Of a stretch of 64,000 nt of DNA, positions 27,131 through 37,179 are shown piece after piece (positions within the stretch are counted from its first letter, which is position 1; each line of letters starts with the position of its first letter). The notes below the pieces were generated by a model. The model saw nothing but the letters and a program-made list of their open reading frames with translations, searched no databases and was not told the DNA's origin. Position numbers and translations under genes: made by a program. Origin of the DNA: an uncultured Eubacteriales bacterium (lineage in GTDB: Bacteria > Bacillota > Clostridia > Lachnospirales > Lachnospiraceae); contig CASDVE010000005.1 in NCBI GenBank assembly GCA_949284175.1, forward strand, positions 52,150-116,149. Reading direction: 5' to 3'.

Positions 27131-27164
27131 AAAGGAAGGTAGTGTAAACACTATCTTCCTTTTA
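27131..27164. terminator. Bidirectional terminator between MerR-like gene and ferredoxin
   Basis: AAAGGAAGGTAGTGT pairs with ACACTATCTTCCTTT across two bases, with A-rich and T-rich flanks. It serves both converging genes. Confidence 0.85.
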
Positions 27165-27177
27165 GGTTAGGATAAAA

Positions 27178-27348
27178 TTAAGCTTCGCTGATTGCTCCTG
27201 TTGGACATGTTGCTGCACAAGAACCGCAGTCGATACATGTATCAGCGTCGATAACGTACTGAGCATCTCCTTCGCTGATAGCACCTACTGGACATTCTCC
27301 AGCACAAGCTCCACACATAACACAGCTGTCAGAAATTACATATGCCAT
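27178..27348 (-). CDS. 2[4Fe-4S] ferredoxin
   Basis: A 56-residue clostridial-type ferredoxin with two CxxCxxCxxxCP motifs: Cys9, Cys12, Cys15, Cys19 and Cys38, Cys41, Cys44, Cys48. The two halves repeat each other (DSCVMCGACAGECPVGAISEG and DTCIDCGSCAATCPTGAISEA aligned). A strong AAGGAGG lies before the ATG. It is a low-potential electron carrier for hydrogenase, pyruvate:ferredoxin oxidoreductase or Rnf-type enzymes, none of which is nearby. It is a single gene. Confidence 0.97.
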   Translation of the reverse strand: MAYVISDSCVMCGACAGECPVGAISEGDAQYVIDADTCIDCGSCAATCPTGAISEA

Positions 27349-27561
27349 AGTTATAATCCTCCTTAAATATTAATTAATTGTGATTAGTTAGTTAATTAGA
27401 GTATGGATAGGCCTCCATACACTTATCTATATTTTAATACAGTTATTCTGTTATATCAAGTAAAACTTAACTTATAAATTGGTCAAAATTTAGTACAGAA
27501 AGGAGGTTACAATCTTATTGAAAAAAAATATCAATAAAAAATGGCACTAAATGGTTTACGC
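27349..27561. other. Short intergenic stretch with an orphan ribosome site
   Basis: Between ferredoxin and the DUF1858 gene. It holds the AT-rich ferredoxin promoter zone and a perfect Shine-Dalgarno sequence AGAAAGGAGGT (27497-27507) followed by a ten-codon frame, TTG to TAA (27518-27550), with peptide MKKNINKKWH. This frame lies ahead of the DUF1858 promoter. No function can be given. Confidence 0.35.
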
Positions 27562-27590
27562 TTGAATTATTGGATAGAATATATTATACT
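27562..27590 (+). promoter_or_regulatory. Promoter of the DUF1858 gene
   Basis: TTGAAT (27562-27567), 17-base spacer, TATACT (27585-27590), 33 bases before the start codon. Confidence 0.7.
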
Positions 27591-27623
27591 GAAAAAAGAC
27601 TAGAAAGATAGGAGGAATCTGTC

Positions 27624-27833
27624 ATGGCTCAGATCACAAAGGATATGATCATCGCTGAAATCATCGGTGTTGATCCAAATCTTGCAGCAGTTTTAATGGC
27701 TTCTGGAATGCACTGCATCGGTTGTCCATCTGCTCAAGGAGAATCTTTAGAAGAAGCTGCTATGGTTCATGGAATGGATGCTGATCAGTTAGTAAACACA
27801 TTAAATGAATATTTAGCAACAAAAAATAACTAA
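27624..27833 (+). CDS. DUF1858 domain protein
   Basis: A 69-residue protein made of one DUF1858 domain: helices with [20 protein letters not shown], then [19 protein letters not shown] with the CxxC pair Cys31/Cys34, and a last helix. The family is thought to be redox-related and is often found with hybrid-cluster or sulfur-metabolism proteins; its reaction is not established. A strong AGGAGG precedes the ATG. It is monocistronic, near two other redox carriers (rubredoxin and ferredoxin) but in a separate unit. Confidence 0.92.
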   Translation: MAQITKDMIIAEIIGVDPNLAAVLMASGMHCIGCPSAQGESLEEAAMVHGMDADQLVNTLNEYLATKNN

Positions 27834-27845
27834 TCTAATTATAGA

Positions 27846-27892
27846 AACGATAAAAACACGAGTTCTAAAAGGGACTCGTGTTTTTTATCGTT
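27846..27892. terminator. Bidirectional terminator between DUF1858 gene and mecA
   Basis: AACGATAAAAACACGAGT (27847-27864) pairs with ACTCGTGTTTTTTATCGTT (27874-27892). The T run is inside the right arm; the structure reads well on both strands. Confidence 0.86.
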
Positions 27893-27895
27893 GTT

Positions 27896-28717
27896 TTATA
27901 AGTTTGCTAAGACGCTTATGGCGTTTTCTTTAATCATCAATTTAAAATGTTCTTCTAAATAAGAAGTGCTTGCGTAAGTGCCTTGTTCTCTTTTGGAAAA
28001 TTCGGACAAAAGAGTGCAGACATTGGAAAACGCATCAAGTGCACTATCCATCTGATAAACAACGAGATAATACAAGTCGTTGTTTGGATTCTTATAGAGG
28101 GTATTTTTCTTGCTATACATGGAGTCAATCACTTTAGAAGCATCAATGACTTGAGAGAGTGTTTTAAATGTAAAAACTCGATATAGCTTAGAAGTAGTAG
28201 GTATTTCTTTTGCCTTAGAGTCGCTCTTAGCATCGTCTTTTGTTGTACTTGTAGCCAGCTTTTCAGCAGAACTAAGACCTTGTAACTCTTGATCGATTTC
28301 ATTTAATAAATCGAGGATAGTTTCGTGATGTTGCTCAGGCTCTTCAGAAGATGTTTCCTCATCGTTTAATTCCTCGTCAGATTCATCTTGATGAGTTTCA
28401 TCCGTATCTTCATCCATATCAACAGAAATTGGCTTAGAAAACTTGGAAAAACGAGTATCAAGTTCTTCTGGGTCTTCTACTTTAGTAATAACGAGTATCA
28501 GGCAATCCTGATTCACAGGAATTGCTTCTATCATGAGAGGAATATCCTCAGCTTCAAATCCTAATTCATAGGAAGCCTGTTGCATCATATCACGAAAAAG
28601 TGACTTTGCTTTATCTGTGCCATATGCGAGTTCAGATAATCGCAAATCTCTGTCAGCCAGATCAGCCTTGTTTAAAGTACAACGGATTTGGTTTTCGCTA
28701 ATTCTTTCAATTTTCAT
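27896..28717 (-). CDS. mecA: Adaptor protein MecA
   Basis: MecA presents substrates to the ClpC AAA+ protease and in Bacillus holds down competence. The 273-residue protein has the N-terminal substrate domain (MKIERISENQIRCTLNKADL, then LAYGTDKAKSLFRDMMQQA and ELGFEAEDIPLMIEAIP), an acidic linker rich in Asp/Glu/Ser (about 105-150), and the C-terminal ClpC-binding domain (about 185-270) with YRVFTFKTLSQVI. The linker is longer than in B. subtilis MecA (about 218 residues in total). The start at 28717 follows AAAGGAAG; the frame extends nine codons upstream without a site. Its promoter carries a long palindrome at the start point. Confidence 0.93.
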   Translation of the reverse strand: MKIERISENQIRCTLNKADLADRDLRLSELAYGTDKAKSLFRDMMQQASYELGFEAEDIPLMIEAIPVNQDCLILVITKVEDPEELDTRFSKFSKPISVDMDEDTDETHQDESDEELNDEETSSEEPEQHHETILDLLNEIDQELQGLSSAEKLATSTTKDDAKSDSKAKEIPTTSKLYRVFTFKTLSQVIDASKVIDSMYSKKNTLYKNPNNDLYYLVVYQMDSALDAFSNVCTLLSEFSKREQGTYASTSYLEEHFKLMIKENAISVLANL

Positions 28718-28784
28718 ATTGCTCACTTCCTTTAAGTTTAGCATAGAATCTATAAAAAGATTCGTAAATACAGGGAATAGAAAA

Positions 28785-28810
28785 AATATATACTATTCCT
28801 AGTATATATT
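28785..28810. promoter_or_regulatory. 26-base palindrome at the mecA transcription start
   Basis: Eleven-base arms AATATATACTA and TAGTATATATT, perfectly complementary, flank TTCC. It begins two bases after the -10 box of the mecA promoter and so spans the start point. A third half-like stretch AGTATATAC follows at 28812. It is the candidate site of an unknown repressor. Confidence 0.65.
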
Positions 28811-28811
28811 C

Positions 28812-28840
28812 AGTATATACGCTAATGATGAAACTGTAAA
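28812..28840 (-). promoter_or_regulatory. Sigma-A promoter of mecA
   Basis: Minus strand: TTTACA (28840-28835), 17-base spacer, TATACT (28817-28812). Confidence 0.75.
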
Positions 28841-28889
28841 GCATTAAAATCTAAATTTTTTATAAAACTATAAAAAAATTAAAAAAACA

Positions 28890-29175
28890 TTGAAAACAAT
28901 GTAATATAATGATAAGATATAAATAAGAGCTTAATTTTCCAATGGAGAGGGGAGAAAAAAATAATTGGATTGGCTCGGGTTACATTATGATGTCAAGCGG
29001 TTGTATATCACAAGTCATGAATCGCATTTTGTATCATTACATCCTAAAAAATGAGAATGGAACGAAGGAGGTGGCAAATTCCCCATTAATAAAGTGTAAC
29101 AAAAAACAAGCAAACATAACAGATTTCAAGTAGGGCTGTTAAGAAGATTAGGAGCATTTTCTTTTACAGCCCTAA
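28890..29175 (+). other. Unassigned transcription unit: promoter, ribosome-like sites, hairpin
   Basis: A good promoter, TTGAAA-N17-TAAGAT (28890-28918), is followed by GGAGAGGGGAG (28944-28954) and, at the far end, a hairpin with arms AGGGCTGT and ACAGCCCT (29133-29173) but no clear T run. Between them two short frames are open: 63 codons from ATG 28942 (stop 29131-29133), with no ribosome site, and 29 codons from TTG 28965 in another frame, ten bases after GGGGAG. A second AGGAGGTGG at 29068 has no start codon at proper distance. It could be a small protein or a small RNA; I cannot decide. Confidence 0.4.
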
Positions 29176-29200
29176 GCTAGAGAGTAAGGAGTTTTACTCA

Positions 29201-29914
29201 TCATGGGGTCGCATACCGATTTAAGTAAGAGAGGATGCCAAGATGGATTGCCCATGCAACTTGATTTTGATATTCTGGTGAATTTAACTTGCTTGCCTCT
29301 TCAAAATTACTTAAAAATCCACACTCCACAATGAGCATAGGACAAGAAGTTTCTTTTAAGAGATAATAGCTATCATTTGATTTTTCAAGGCGGTGATTAT
29401 TTTTATCCAGAGTTTTTATCAACTGTTTTTGCATAATTTTTGCAAAGGTTTCACTTTCCTTAGAATGAGTATAATAAAAGACTTGTGCTCCTTTTTGTGC
29501 TTCAGAGGGAAAGCTGTTTTGATGAATGCTAACGCCTAAATCCGCATCGCAAGCTGTAATTTGTTCTCTACGCCTTCTCATATCCGCTTTTTTCTTATTC
29601 GTATCGGACTCTGTTGAAAGAGCTGTGTCAGTATCTCTTGTCATAACAACTTGAATGTCATTTTGTATGAGAAGTTTTTGCAATTTTAATGCAATTGCCA
29701 AGTTCACATCTTTTTCAAGAGAGCCATCAATTCCAACTTTTCCAGGATCAAATCCTCCATGTCCAGCATCGATCCATACAGTATATCGGGGTGACATCGT
29801 GGAAGTCTGCAAAAAAAATGAAGAAATTCCATATCGGATGGACGGAAGTAAGAGCAGTAAAAGACAAAGGATGGATACAATAGGAAGAAGATAGGAGCGA
29901 TATTTTTTCAACAT
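29201..29914 (-). CDS. cwlD: N-acetylmuramoyl-L-alanine amidase (CwlD-like)
   Basis: Zinc amidase of the Amidase_3 family. The 237-residue protein has an N-terminal membrane helix (about 8-26) that acts as signal anchor, then a single catalytic domain with all zinc and catalytic residues: His52 in DAGHGG, Glu67 in SLEKDVN, His131 in SIHQN, and Glu197 in VECGF. No cell-wall-binding repeats follow. Size and layout fit CwlD, which makes muramic-delta-lactam in spore cortex, though a vegetative amidase of the same form cannot be ruled out. GGAGA precedes the ATG. It is a single gene, divergent from tsaC. Confidence 0.85.
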   Translation of the reverse strand: MLKKYRSYLLPIVSILCLLLLLLPSIRYGISSFFLQTSTMSPRYTVWIDAGHGGFDPGKVGIDGSLEKDVNLAIALKLQKLLIQNDIQVVMTRDTDTALSTESDTNKKKADMRRRREQITACDADLGVSIHQNSFPSEAQKGAQVFYYTHSKESETFAKIMQKQLIKTLDKNNHRLEKSNDSYYLLKETSCPMLIVECGFLSNFEEASKLNSPEYQNQVAWAIHLGILSYLNRYATP

Positions 29915-30072
29915 AGGTTCTCCAATTCACAAACGAAAGTTGATTTTAAATTATTATATGGCAAAAATAAGAGAATATATGCTAGAGAAAATAAATAGAG
30001 CAAAGAAGATATGGATCATTACCTGACTGTTATGTTATACATGAAATATCATCATGAAATGAAGACAAGTGT

Positions 30073-30101
30073 TTGCTTGGCTCGTTGTCTTATGGTATAA
30101 T
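30073..30101 (+). promoter_or_regulatory. Promoter of tsaC
   Basis: TTGCTT (30073-30078), 17-base spacer, TATAAT (30096-30101), with TG before the -10 (TGGTATAAT). It rules out the farthest upstream in-frame start at 30069. The remainder of 29915-30072 is AT-rich with no gene; the cwlD promoter must lie there. Confidence 0.75.
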
Positions 30102-30176
30102 AAAATTTGCAGTCTTATGCGAGAAAGGAAAAAATCGATCTCAAAATGCAATCAGAAAATGGAAGAGGTAATTGAG

Positions 30177-31238
30177 ATGAAAACAAAAATAGTAAAATTA
30201 GAACAATTAGAACATAATGAGAATGAATTGAAGGAAGCAGGACAGATTTTGCGAGATGGTGGTCTTGTAGCGTTTCCTACCGAAACGGTATATGGACTTG
30301 GAGCCGATGGTTTAAATAGTGAGGCCTCTGCGAAAATTTATTCTGCGAAAGGAAGACCAAGTGATAATCCATTAATTCTTCATATCGCTGACATAAAGAC
30401 TGTGGATGTTTTAGCAAAAGATGTATCAAAAGAGGCAAGAAAGGTTATGGAAGTCTTTTGGCCAGGACCTTTGACTGTTATATTGAATAAAAAGGAAGTT
30501 GTACCTTATGGAACAACAGGGGGACTTGACACCGTTGCCATTCGTATGCCAAGCCATCCTGTTGCAAGAGAGTTGATTAAAGTAGCAGGGGTAGCCGTTG
30601 CAGCACCAAGTGCCAATACATCAGGTCGTCCAAGCCCAACGACAGCACAGCATGTATTACAGGATATGGATGGAAGGATCGATATGATTGTTGATGGAGG
30701 AAAAGTTGGAATCGGAATTGAGTCAACCATTGTGGATATGACAGGAGAAATTCCTATGATTCTTCGCCCTGGATATATTACAAAGCCAATGCTTGAACAG
30801 GTGATAGGAAAAGAAGTGAGAATTGATCCTGCTATTTTGAGCAAAGAAGGGATGGACGGAATACGTCCAAAAGCTCCTGGCATGAAGTATAAACATTATG
30901 CCCCAAAAGGCGAACTCACCATTGTATCCAGTCATAACATGGATAACATGGTTCAGACCATTAATAAACTTGCAAAAGAAAAACTGGATGCTGGATATGT
31001 TGTTGGAATTATTGCCACAGAAGAAACAAAGGATCAATATCCAAACGGTGTAGTAAAAGAAATCGGATCCAGAAAGGATCAGGTGAGTATTTCTGCTGGA
31101 CTTTATAGTGTCTTAAGGGATTTTGATGATGCAGGAGTGGAATTTATTTATTCTGAAGGATTTGAACAAGATGACTTTGGACAGGCAATTATGAATCGTC
31201 TTTTAAAAGCCGCAGGCTATGAAATGATACGAGTATAA
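30177..31238 (+). CDS. tsaC: Threonylcarbamoyl-AMP synthase (Sua5/YwlC type)
   Basis: Makes threonylcarbamoyl-AMP from threonine, bicarbonate and ATP for the t6A37 modification of ANN-reading tRNAs. The 353-residue protein has the YrdC domain (about 15-200: GGLVAFPTETVYGLGAD, KGRPSDNPLILHI, SANTSGRPSPT) and the C-terminal Sua5 domain (about 235-350) after the linker RPKAPGMKYKHYAPKG. It is the long Sua5 form. The chosen ATG at 30177 follows GAAGAGG; an ATG at 30159 is the alternative. The neighbouring phosphatase-like gene copies the ywlC-ywlE gene order of Bacillus. Confidence 0.95.
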   Translation: MKTKIVKLEQLEHNENELKEAGQILRDGGLVAFPTETVYGLGADGLNSEASAKIYSAKGRPSDNPLILHIADIKTVDVLAKDVSKEARKVMEVFWPGPLTVILNKKEVVPYGTTGGLDTVAIRMPSHPVARELIKVAGVAVAAPSANTSGRPSPTTAQHVLQDMDGRIDMIVDGGKVGIGIESTIVDMTGEIPMILRPGYITKPMLEQVIGKEVRIDPAILSKEGMDGIRPKAPGMKYKHYAPKGELTIVSSHNMDNMVQTINKLAKEKLDAGYVVGIIATEETKDQYPNGVVKEIGSRKDQVSISAGLYSVLRDFDDAGVEFIYSEGFEQDDFGQAIMNRLLKAAGYEMIRV

Positions 31239-31249
31239 GGGGGACGTCT

Positions 31250-31717
31250 ATGAAAGAATGGAAACGAATTCTGTTTGTTTCGACAACCAATACTGCTAGA
31301 GGATATATGGCAGAAGTTCTTATGAGAAAAGAACTTCTAGATCGTGGTATCAAAGATGTTCAAGTCTGTTCTAGAGGAATGATTGTGCTTTTTCCCGAGC
31401 CGATTAATCCAAAAGCAGTGCTTGTTATGAAAAATAATAACCTTCCGGTGAATGAAGAGTATCAAGCTAGTGTTCTCACAAAAGAGGATGTGGAGCAAAG
31501 TGATCTCATTCTCACGATGACACAGGAACAAAAAGAGAAAGTGCTGACCGAATATGGATATGAAAAAGAAATTTATACAGTAAAAGAACTCGGTCGGGAA
31601 CAAGGGGAAGTGCTTGATCCTTACGGGAAAGATTTAATTGACTATGAGTATTGTTGTCGGGAATTGGCAAGACTGATCGAGAAAATTGCTGATACAATGT
31701 TAGAAAAAAGTGAATAG
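31250..31717 (+). CDS. Low-molecular-weight phosphatase homologue lacking the catalytic Cys
   Basis: A 155-residue protein of the LMW-PTP/YwlE fold. The P-loop, normally CxGNxCRS, reads STTNTARG at 11-18: Ser11 stands where the nucleophilic Cys belongs, Arg17 is kept, and the second Cys is Ala. The general-acid Asp is kept as Asp123 in LDPYG. Other family landmarks (SRGMIV near 41, SDLILTMTQEQKEKV near 84) are intact, so the gene is under selection rather than decaying. It should not work as a normal phosphatase; binding of phosphoproteins or phosphoarginine is one possible role. It lies 11 bases behind tsaC in one operon. Confidence 0.85.
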   Translation: MKEWKRILFVSTTNTARGYMAEVLMRKELLDRGIKDVQVCSRGMIVLFPEPINPKAVLVMKNNNLPVNEEYQASVLTKEDVEQSDLILTMTQEQKEKVLTEYGYEKEIYTVKELGREQGEVLDPYGKDLIDYEYCCRELARLIEKIADTMLEKSE

Positions 31718-31730
31718 AGAAATTTAGGTG

Positions 31731-31832
31731 GAGACTGTCAAAGCAAGTAATTTGTGTGCAAAAATTTGCAAAAGATGCAAAGAGCATTTTTCTGTTTTGC
31801 ATAAAAATTATTTTGGGATAGTCTCTTTTTTT
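31731..31832 (+). terminator. Long-looped terminator of tsaC-phosphatase operon
   Basis: GAGACTGTC (31731-31739) pairs with GATAGTCTC (31817-31825), followed by T7. The loop holds inner repeats (TTTGCA / TGCAAA, ATGCAAAA / TTTTGCAT) that can fold into a second hairpin. Confidence 0.7.
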
Positions 31833-31938
31833 GACGTTAAATCGAGAAAGTGCTTGTCAACTAAAAAATTTTTTTTCGTCATTTTCCAAAAGAAAGATTG
31901 CAAATAAATCTGAAAATCAGAAAATTTCATACAAAAAT

Positions 31939-31968
31939 TTGTCAAAACATTCATAACACATATATAAT
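31939..31968 (+). promoter_or_regulatory. Upstream promoter P1 of the V-ATPase operon
   Basis: TTGTCA (31939-31944), 18-base spacer, TATAAT (31963-31968). It would give a leader of about 335 bases. Confidence 0.65.
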
Positions 31969-32002
31969 AAGTAAATACTGGTGATATGGGGTGACTTTAC
32001 AG

Positions 32003-32124
32003 ATAGTATTACTATAAAAGGACAATAAATGTTAAAAATATACATAATGGATTAAAAAGTATGTTATAAAAATATCAAAATCAGTGAATTCATTATGAAA
32101 TTAAAAATTATTTGGTAATACTAT
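32003..32124. repeat. Inverted repeats in the V-ATPase leader
   Basis: ATAGTA-T-TACTAT (32003-32015) is a perfect palindrome about 30 bases past the P1 start, and GTAATACTAT (32115-32124) is the exact complement of its first ten bases. The second copy ends seven bases before the -35 box of P2. The pair may be two operator sites or the arms of a long RNA hairpin. Confidence 0.55.
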
Positions 32125-32130
32125 GATGTA

Positions 32131-32159
32131 TAGACAAAGTTTTGAAAACTAGGTATAAT
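32131..32159 (+). promoter_or_regulatory. Downstream promoter P2 of the V-ATPase operon
   Basis: TAGACA (32131-32136), 17-base spacer, TATAAT (32154-32159). It starts about 145 bases before the first gene. Confidence 0.72.
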
Positions 32160-32311
32160 GAATGAGAAATGTACAGAATGAAAGAGGCAAATATTGTTCT
32201 ATGAATGATTCATTTTATAAGAGAGATAATATGAAAGAACAAAAATTTTACATTCTGTGGAAAGATTAATTTTCATATCCATAAGATATGCAAAGATAAG
32301 GTGGTGATAGT

Positions 32312-32620
32312 ATGGTTCAAGAAACAATTCAGGCGGTGAAAGAGGCAGAACAAAAGGCGGATGAAATGATAAGGAACGCTTCCGAGCAAGGAAGAGTTTT
32401 GGTGGAGGAGGCAAAACTCAAAGCCGAAGCAAAAAAAAATGAAACAAAAAAAGCGGTGAAAGAGCGAGAACAAAAGGCGGAATCTGACTTTGTAAAAGAG
32501 GGAGAACAAATCCTAAACAAGGCATTAGAGGAGGCAAAACAAGAAGCGATTTCATTGCAAGAAACAGCGAAGAAGAGAACTAAAGAGGCTGTTTCTATGA
32601 TCATTTCAGAGCTGGTTTAA
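32312..32620 (+). CDS. ntpF: V-type ATPase peripheral stalk subunit (NtpF/AhaH-like)
   Basis: A 102-residue protein that is almost wholly Glu/Lys/Ala helix with heptad character (VKEAEQKADEMIRNASEQG), as expected for the short stalk subunit that pairs with subunit E to hold the catalytic head. Two related segments (VKEAEQKADEM near 8 and VKEREQKAESD near 49) show an internal repeat. Composition alone would be weak evidence, but the first position of the operon matches ntpF in Enterococcus hirae. AAGGTGG lies before the ATG. Confidence 0.85.
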   Translation: MVQETIQAVKEAEQKADEMIRNASEQGRVLVEEAKLKAEAKKNETKKAVKEREQKAESDFVKEGEQILNKALEEAKQEAISLQETAKKRTKEAVSMIISELV

Positions 32621-32683
32621 CGCCACCACCATTTGCTTGAATGAGCAAACAAATTTTGGAAATTATGAAGGAGGGATGTGAAT

Positions 32684-35186
<2,503 letters not shown>

Positions 35187-35221
35187 TTGGAAATGCTTGC
35201 ATAAAATAAAGGAGATTAAAA

Positions 35222-35815
35222 ATGGCTGGATTAGACAAAATGATAAGTCAAATTCTTGAAGATGCCAGTCGTGAGGCAAGTGTTATTACAAAAAAAGCAC
35301 AAGAAGAGGCAGATGCTATTTTAGCAAAAGCTGAGGAAGAGATCAAAAAAATGGAAAGCGATAGTAAGGAAAAACAAATGGCGATGAAAAAAAGCCAAGA
35401 AGAGAGAACACTATCTTCTTCACAGCTTAAAAAACGTCAAACAATTCTTCTTGCAAAACAGCAGATTATTTCTGATATGATTGGGTCTGCATATGAAGAA
35501 CTGCTTTCTTTAAATGATGATGCTTATTTTGTAATGATTGAAAAAATGCTTCATAAATTTGCACTGGCAAAGGCAGGACAGATTTATTTTTCAGAAAAAG
35601 ATTTAAAACGTATGCCATCTGGATTTGAGGCTAAGATCGAAGAAATTGCTTCAAAAAATTCAGGAAGTCTTACTCTTGTAAAAGAAGGAAAAGACGTGGA
35701 CGGAGGATTCATTCTCGTCTATGGTGGTGTAGAAGAAAACTGCACATTTAAAGCATTGTTAAATGCGAAACGTGACGAACTTGCGGATAAGGTTCAGCGT
35801 TTATTATTTTCGTAA
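35222..35815 (+). CDS. ntpE: V-type ATPase subunit E
   Basis: Peripheral stalk subunit, 197 residues: an N-terminal long helix rich in Glu, Lys and Ala (about 1-85) and a C-terminal globular domain with KEGKDVDGGFILVYGGVEENCTF in two pieces (about 155-180). It holds the A3B3 head together with the short NtpF subunit. The ATG follows AAAGGAG; 35 bases separate it from ntpK. Confidence 0.93.
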   Translation: MAGLDKMISQILEDASREASVITKKAQEEADAILAKAEEEIKKMESDSKEKQMAMKKSQEERTLSSSQLKKRQTILLAKQQIISDMIGSAYEELLSLNDDAYFVMIEKMLHKFALAKAGQIYFSEKDLKRMPSGFEAKIEEIASKNSGSLTLVKEGKDVDGGFILVYGGVEENCTFKALLNAKRDELADKVQRLLFS

Positions 35816-35843
35816 TGTGTGACCAAGAAGGAGGTTTTTAAAC

Positions 35844-36818
35844 ATGTCCTATGTGGATTATACCTATGCGGTTGCACGAATTCGTGCGATGGAAATGACC
35901 CTCTTCTCTTCTGCGACAATCGAACAGTTGATGGGAATGAAATCCTATGAAAATTGTCTTCAATTCCTTGTAGAAAAAGGCTGGGGAGATACAAACACTC
36001 CCCTTGACGCGGAGGCAATTTTAACAAAGGAAAATGAAAAGACTTGGAAGGTGATTCGAGAACTTTTAAAAGACAAACAAGAAGTGCTCGATGTCTTTTC
36101 CTATCAAAAGTTATTTCATAATTTAAAATCAGCAATTAAAGAAAGTGTGACAGTAAAACCCCATGGAAATATTTATTTTGACGACTGTGCAATTGATGGT
36201 AAGACCATGGCGAAAATTGTAAAAGAAAAAGATTTTGCCACACTTCCTGATTTTATGCGTGAATGCGCAAAAGAGGCATATGAGACATTTCTTCATACAG
36301 GAGATGGACAGTTATGCGATATTATTGTGGATCGGGCTAGCCTTGTTGCCATTTATGAAACAGGAAAAAAGGCAGAAGATCCAATTATTCGTGACTATGC
36401 AGAGTCAACCGTTGCTGTTGCGAATATTAAAATCGCAGTTCGTTCTCAAAGAACCGCAAAATCACTTGAATTTATGAAACGGGCGATGGCAGAGTGCGAT
36501 AGCCTTTCCATTGACCGTCTTATGATGTCAGCACTATCAGGAATTGATGCGATTTGTGAATATTTAGTCGGAACAAAGTATGCAGAAGGAGCAGAAGCAT
36601 TAAAAACTTCTCCATCTGCGTTTGAATGCTGGTGTGATAATCAGTTGATTGAAACGATTAAGCCACAGAAATATAATCCATTTTCTGTTGGCCCTCTTGT
36701 TGCATATGTGTTGGCAAGACAAAACGAAATTAAAACAGTTCGGATGATTTTAACTGGTAAATTAAATGATTTACCAGAAGAACAAATTCGAGAAAGGATA
36801 AGGGAAATGTATGTATAA
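35844..36818 (+). CDS. ntpC: V-type ATPase subunit C
   Basis: The 324-residue funnel-shaped subunit (archaeal C, d-type) that links the central stalk to the rotor ring. Start region YVDYTYAVARIRAMEMTLFS matches the family, the body is helical, and the end carries NPFSVGPLVAYVLARQNEIK, the family's third helical repeat. AAGGAGG precedes the ATG. The last eight bases overlap the next gene. Confidence 0.93.
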   Translation: MSYVDYTYAVARIRAMEMTLFSSATIEQLMGMKSYENCLQFLVEKGWGDTNTPLDAEAILTKENEKTWKVIRELLKDKQEVLDVFSYQKLFHNLKSAIKESVTVKPHGNIYFDDCAIDGKTMAKIVKEKDFATLPDFMRECAKEAYETFLHTGDGQLCDIIVDRASLVAIYETGKKAEDPIIRDYAESTVAVANIKIAVRSQRTAKSLEFMKRAMAECDSLSIDRLMMSALSGIDAICEYLVGTKYAEGAEALKTSPSAFECWCDNQLIETIKPQKYNPFSVGPLVAYVLARQNEIKTVRMILTGKLNDLPEEQIRERIREMYV

Positions 36819-37131
36819 AATAGCAGTCATCGGCGATTATGATAGTATTTATGGATTCGCTGTGCTAGGTCTTGATACATTTCCAGTATCAGAACTAGAA
36901 GAAGCAGAGAAGACATTCATAAAGCTGGCTACGGGGGACTATGCGGTTATTTATATTACCGAAGCTCTTGCAGAACAGCTTTCACGTGTAATTGCAAAAT
37001 ATAAAGAAAATCTTATGCCTTCTATTATACTCATTCCAGGAATTTCAGGAAATACAGGAAAAGGAATAGAAGGTGTGAAAAAATCTGTGGAACAGGCGGT
37101 TGGTTCTGATATCCTGTTCAGCAATCAGTAG
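36811..37131 (+). CDS. ntpG: V-type ATPase subunit F
   Basis: Central stalk subunit of 106 residues with a CheY-like alpha/beta fold: KIAVIGDYDSIYGFAVLGLD at the start, AVIYITEALAE, then PSIILIPGISGNTGKGIEGVKKSVE in two pieces. It pairs with subunit D. Its start overlaps the ntpC stop by eight bases, pointing to coupled translation. Confidence 0.94.
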   Translation: MYKIAVIGDYDSIYGFAVLGLDTFPVSELEEAEKTFIKLATGDYAVIYITEALAEQLSRVIAKYKENLMPSIILIPGISGNTGKGIEGVKKSVEQAVGSDILFSNQ

Positions 37132-37179
37132 AGAAAAAAAGAACCAAATAAATTATGAAAGGCGGGGTGAATCGTCCCA

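Noticed and set aside
28942..29133. 63-codon frame as a real gene
   Set aside because: No ribosome site before its ATG and odd composition; kept only as part of an unassigned unit.
31833..32311. Known riboswitch before the V-ATPase operon
   Set aside because: The leader is long, but no consensus of a riboswitch class could be read and no terminator hairpin precedes the first gene.
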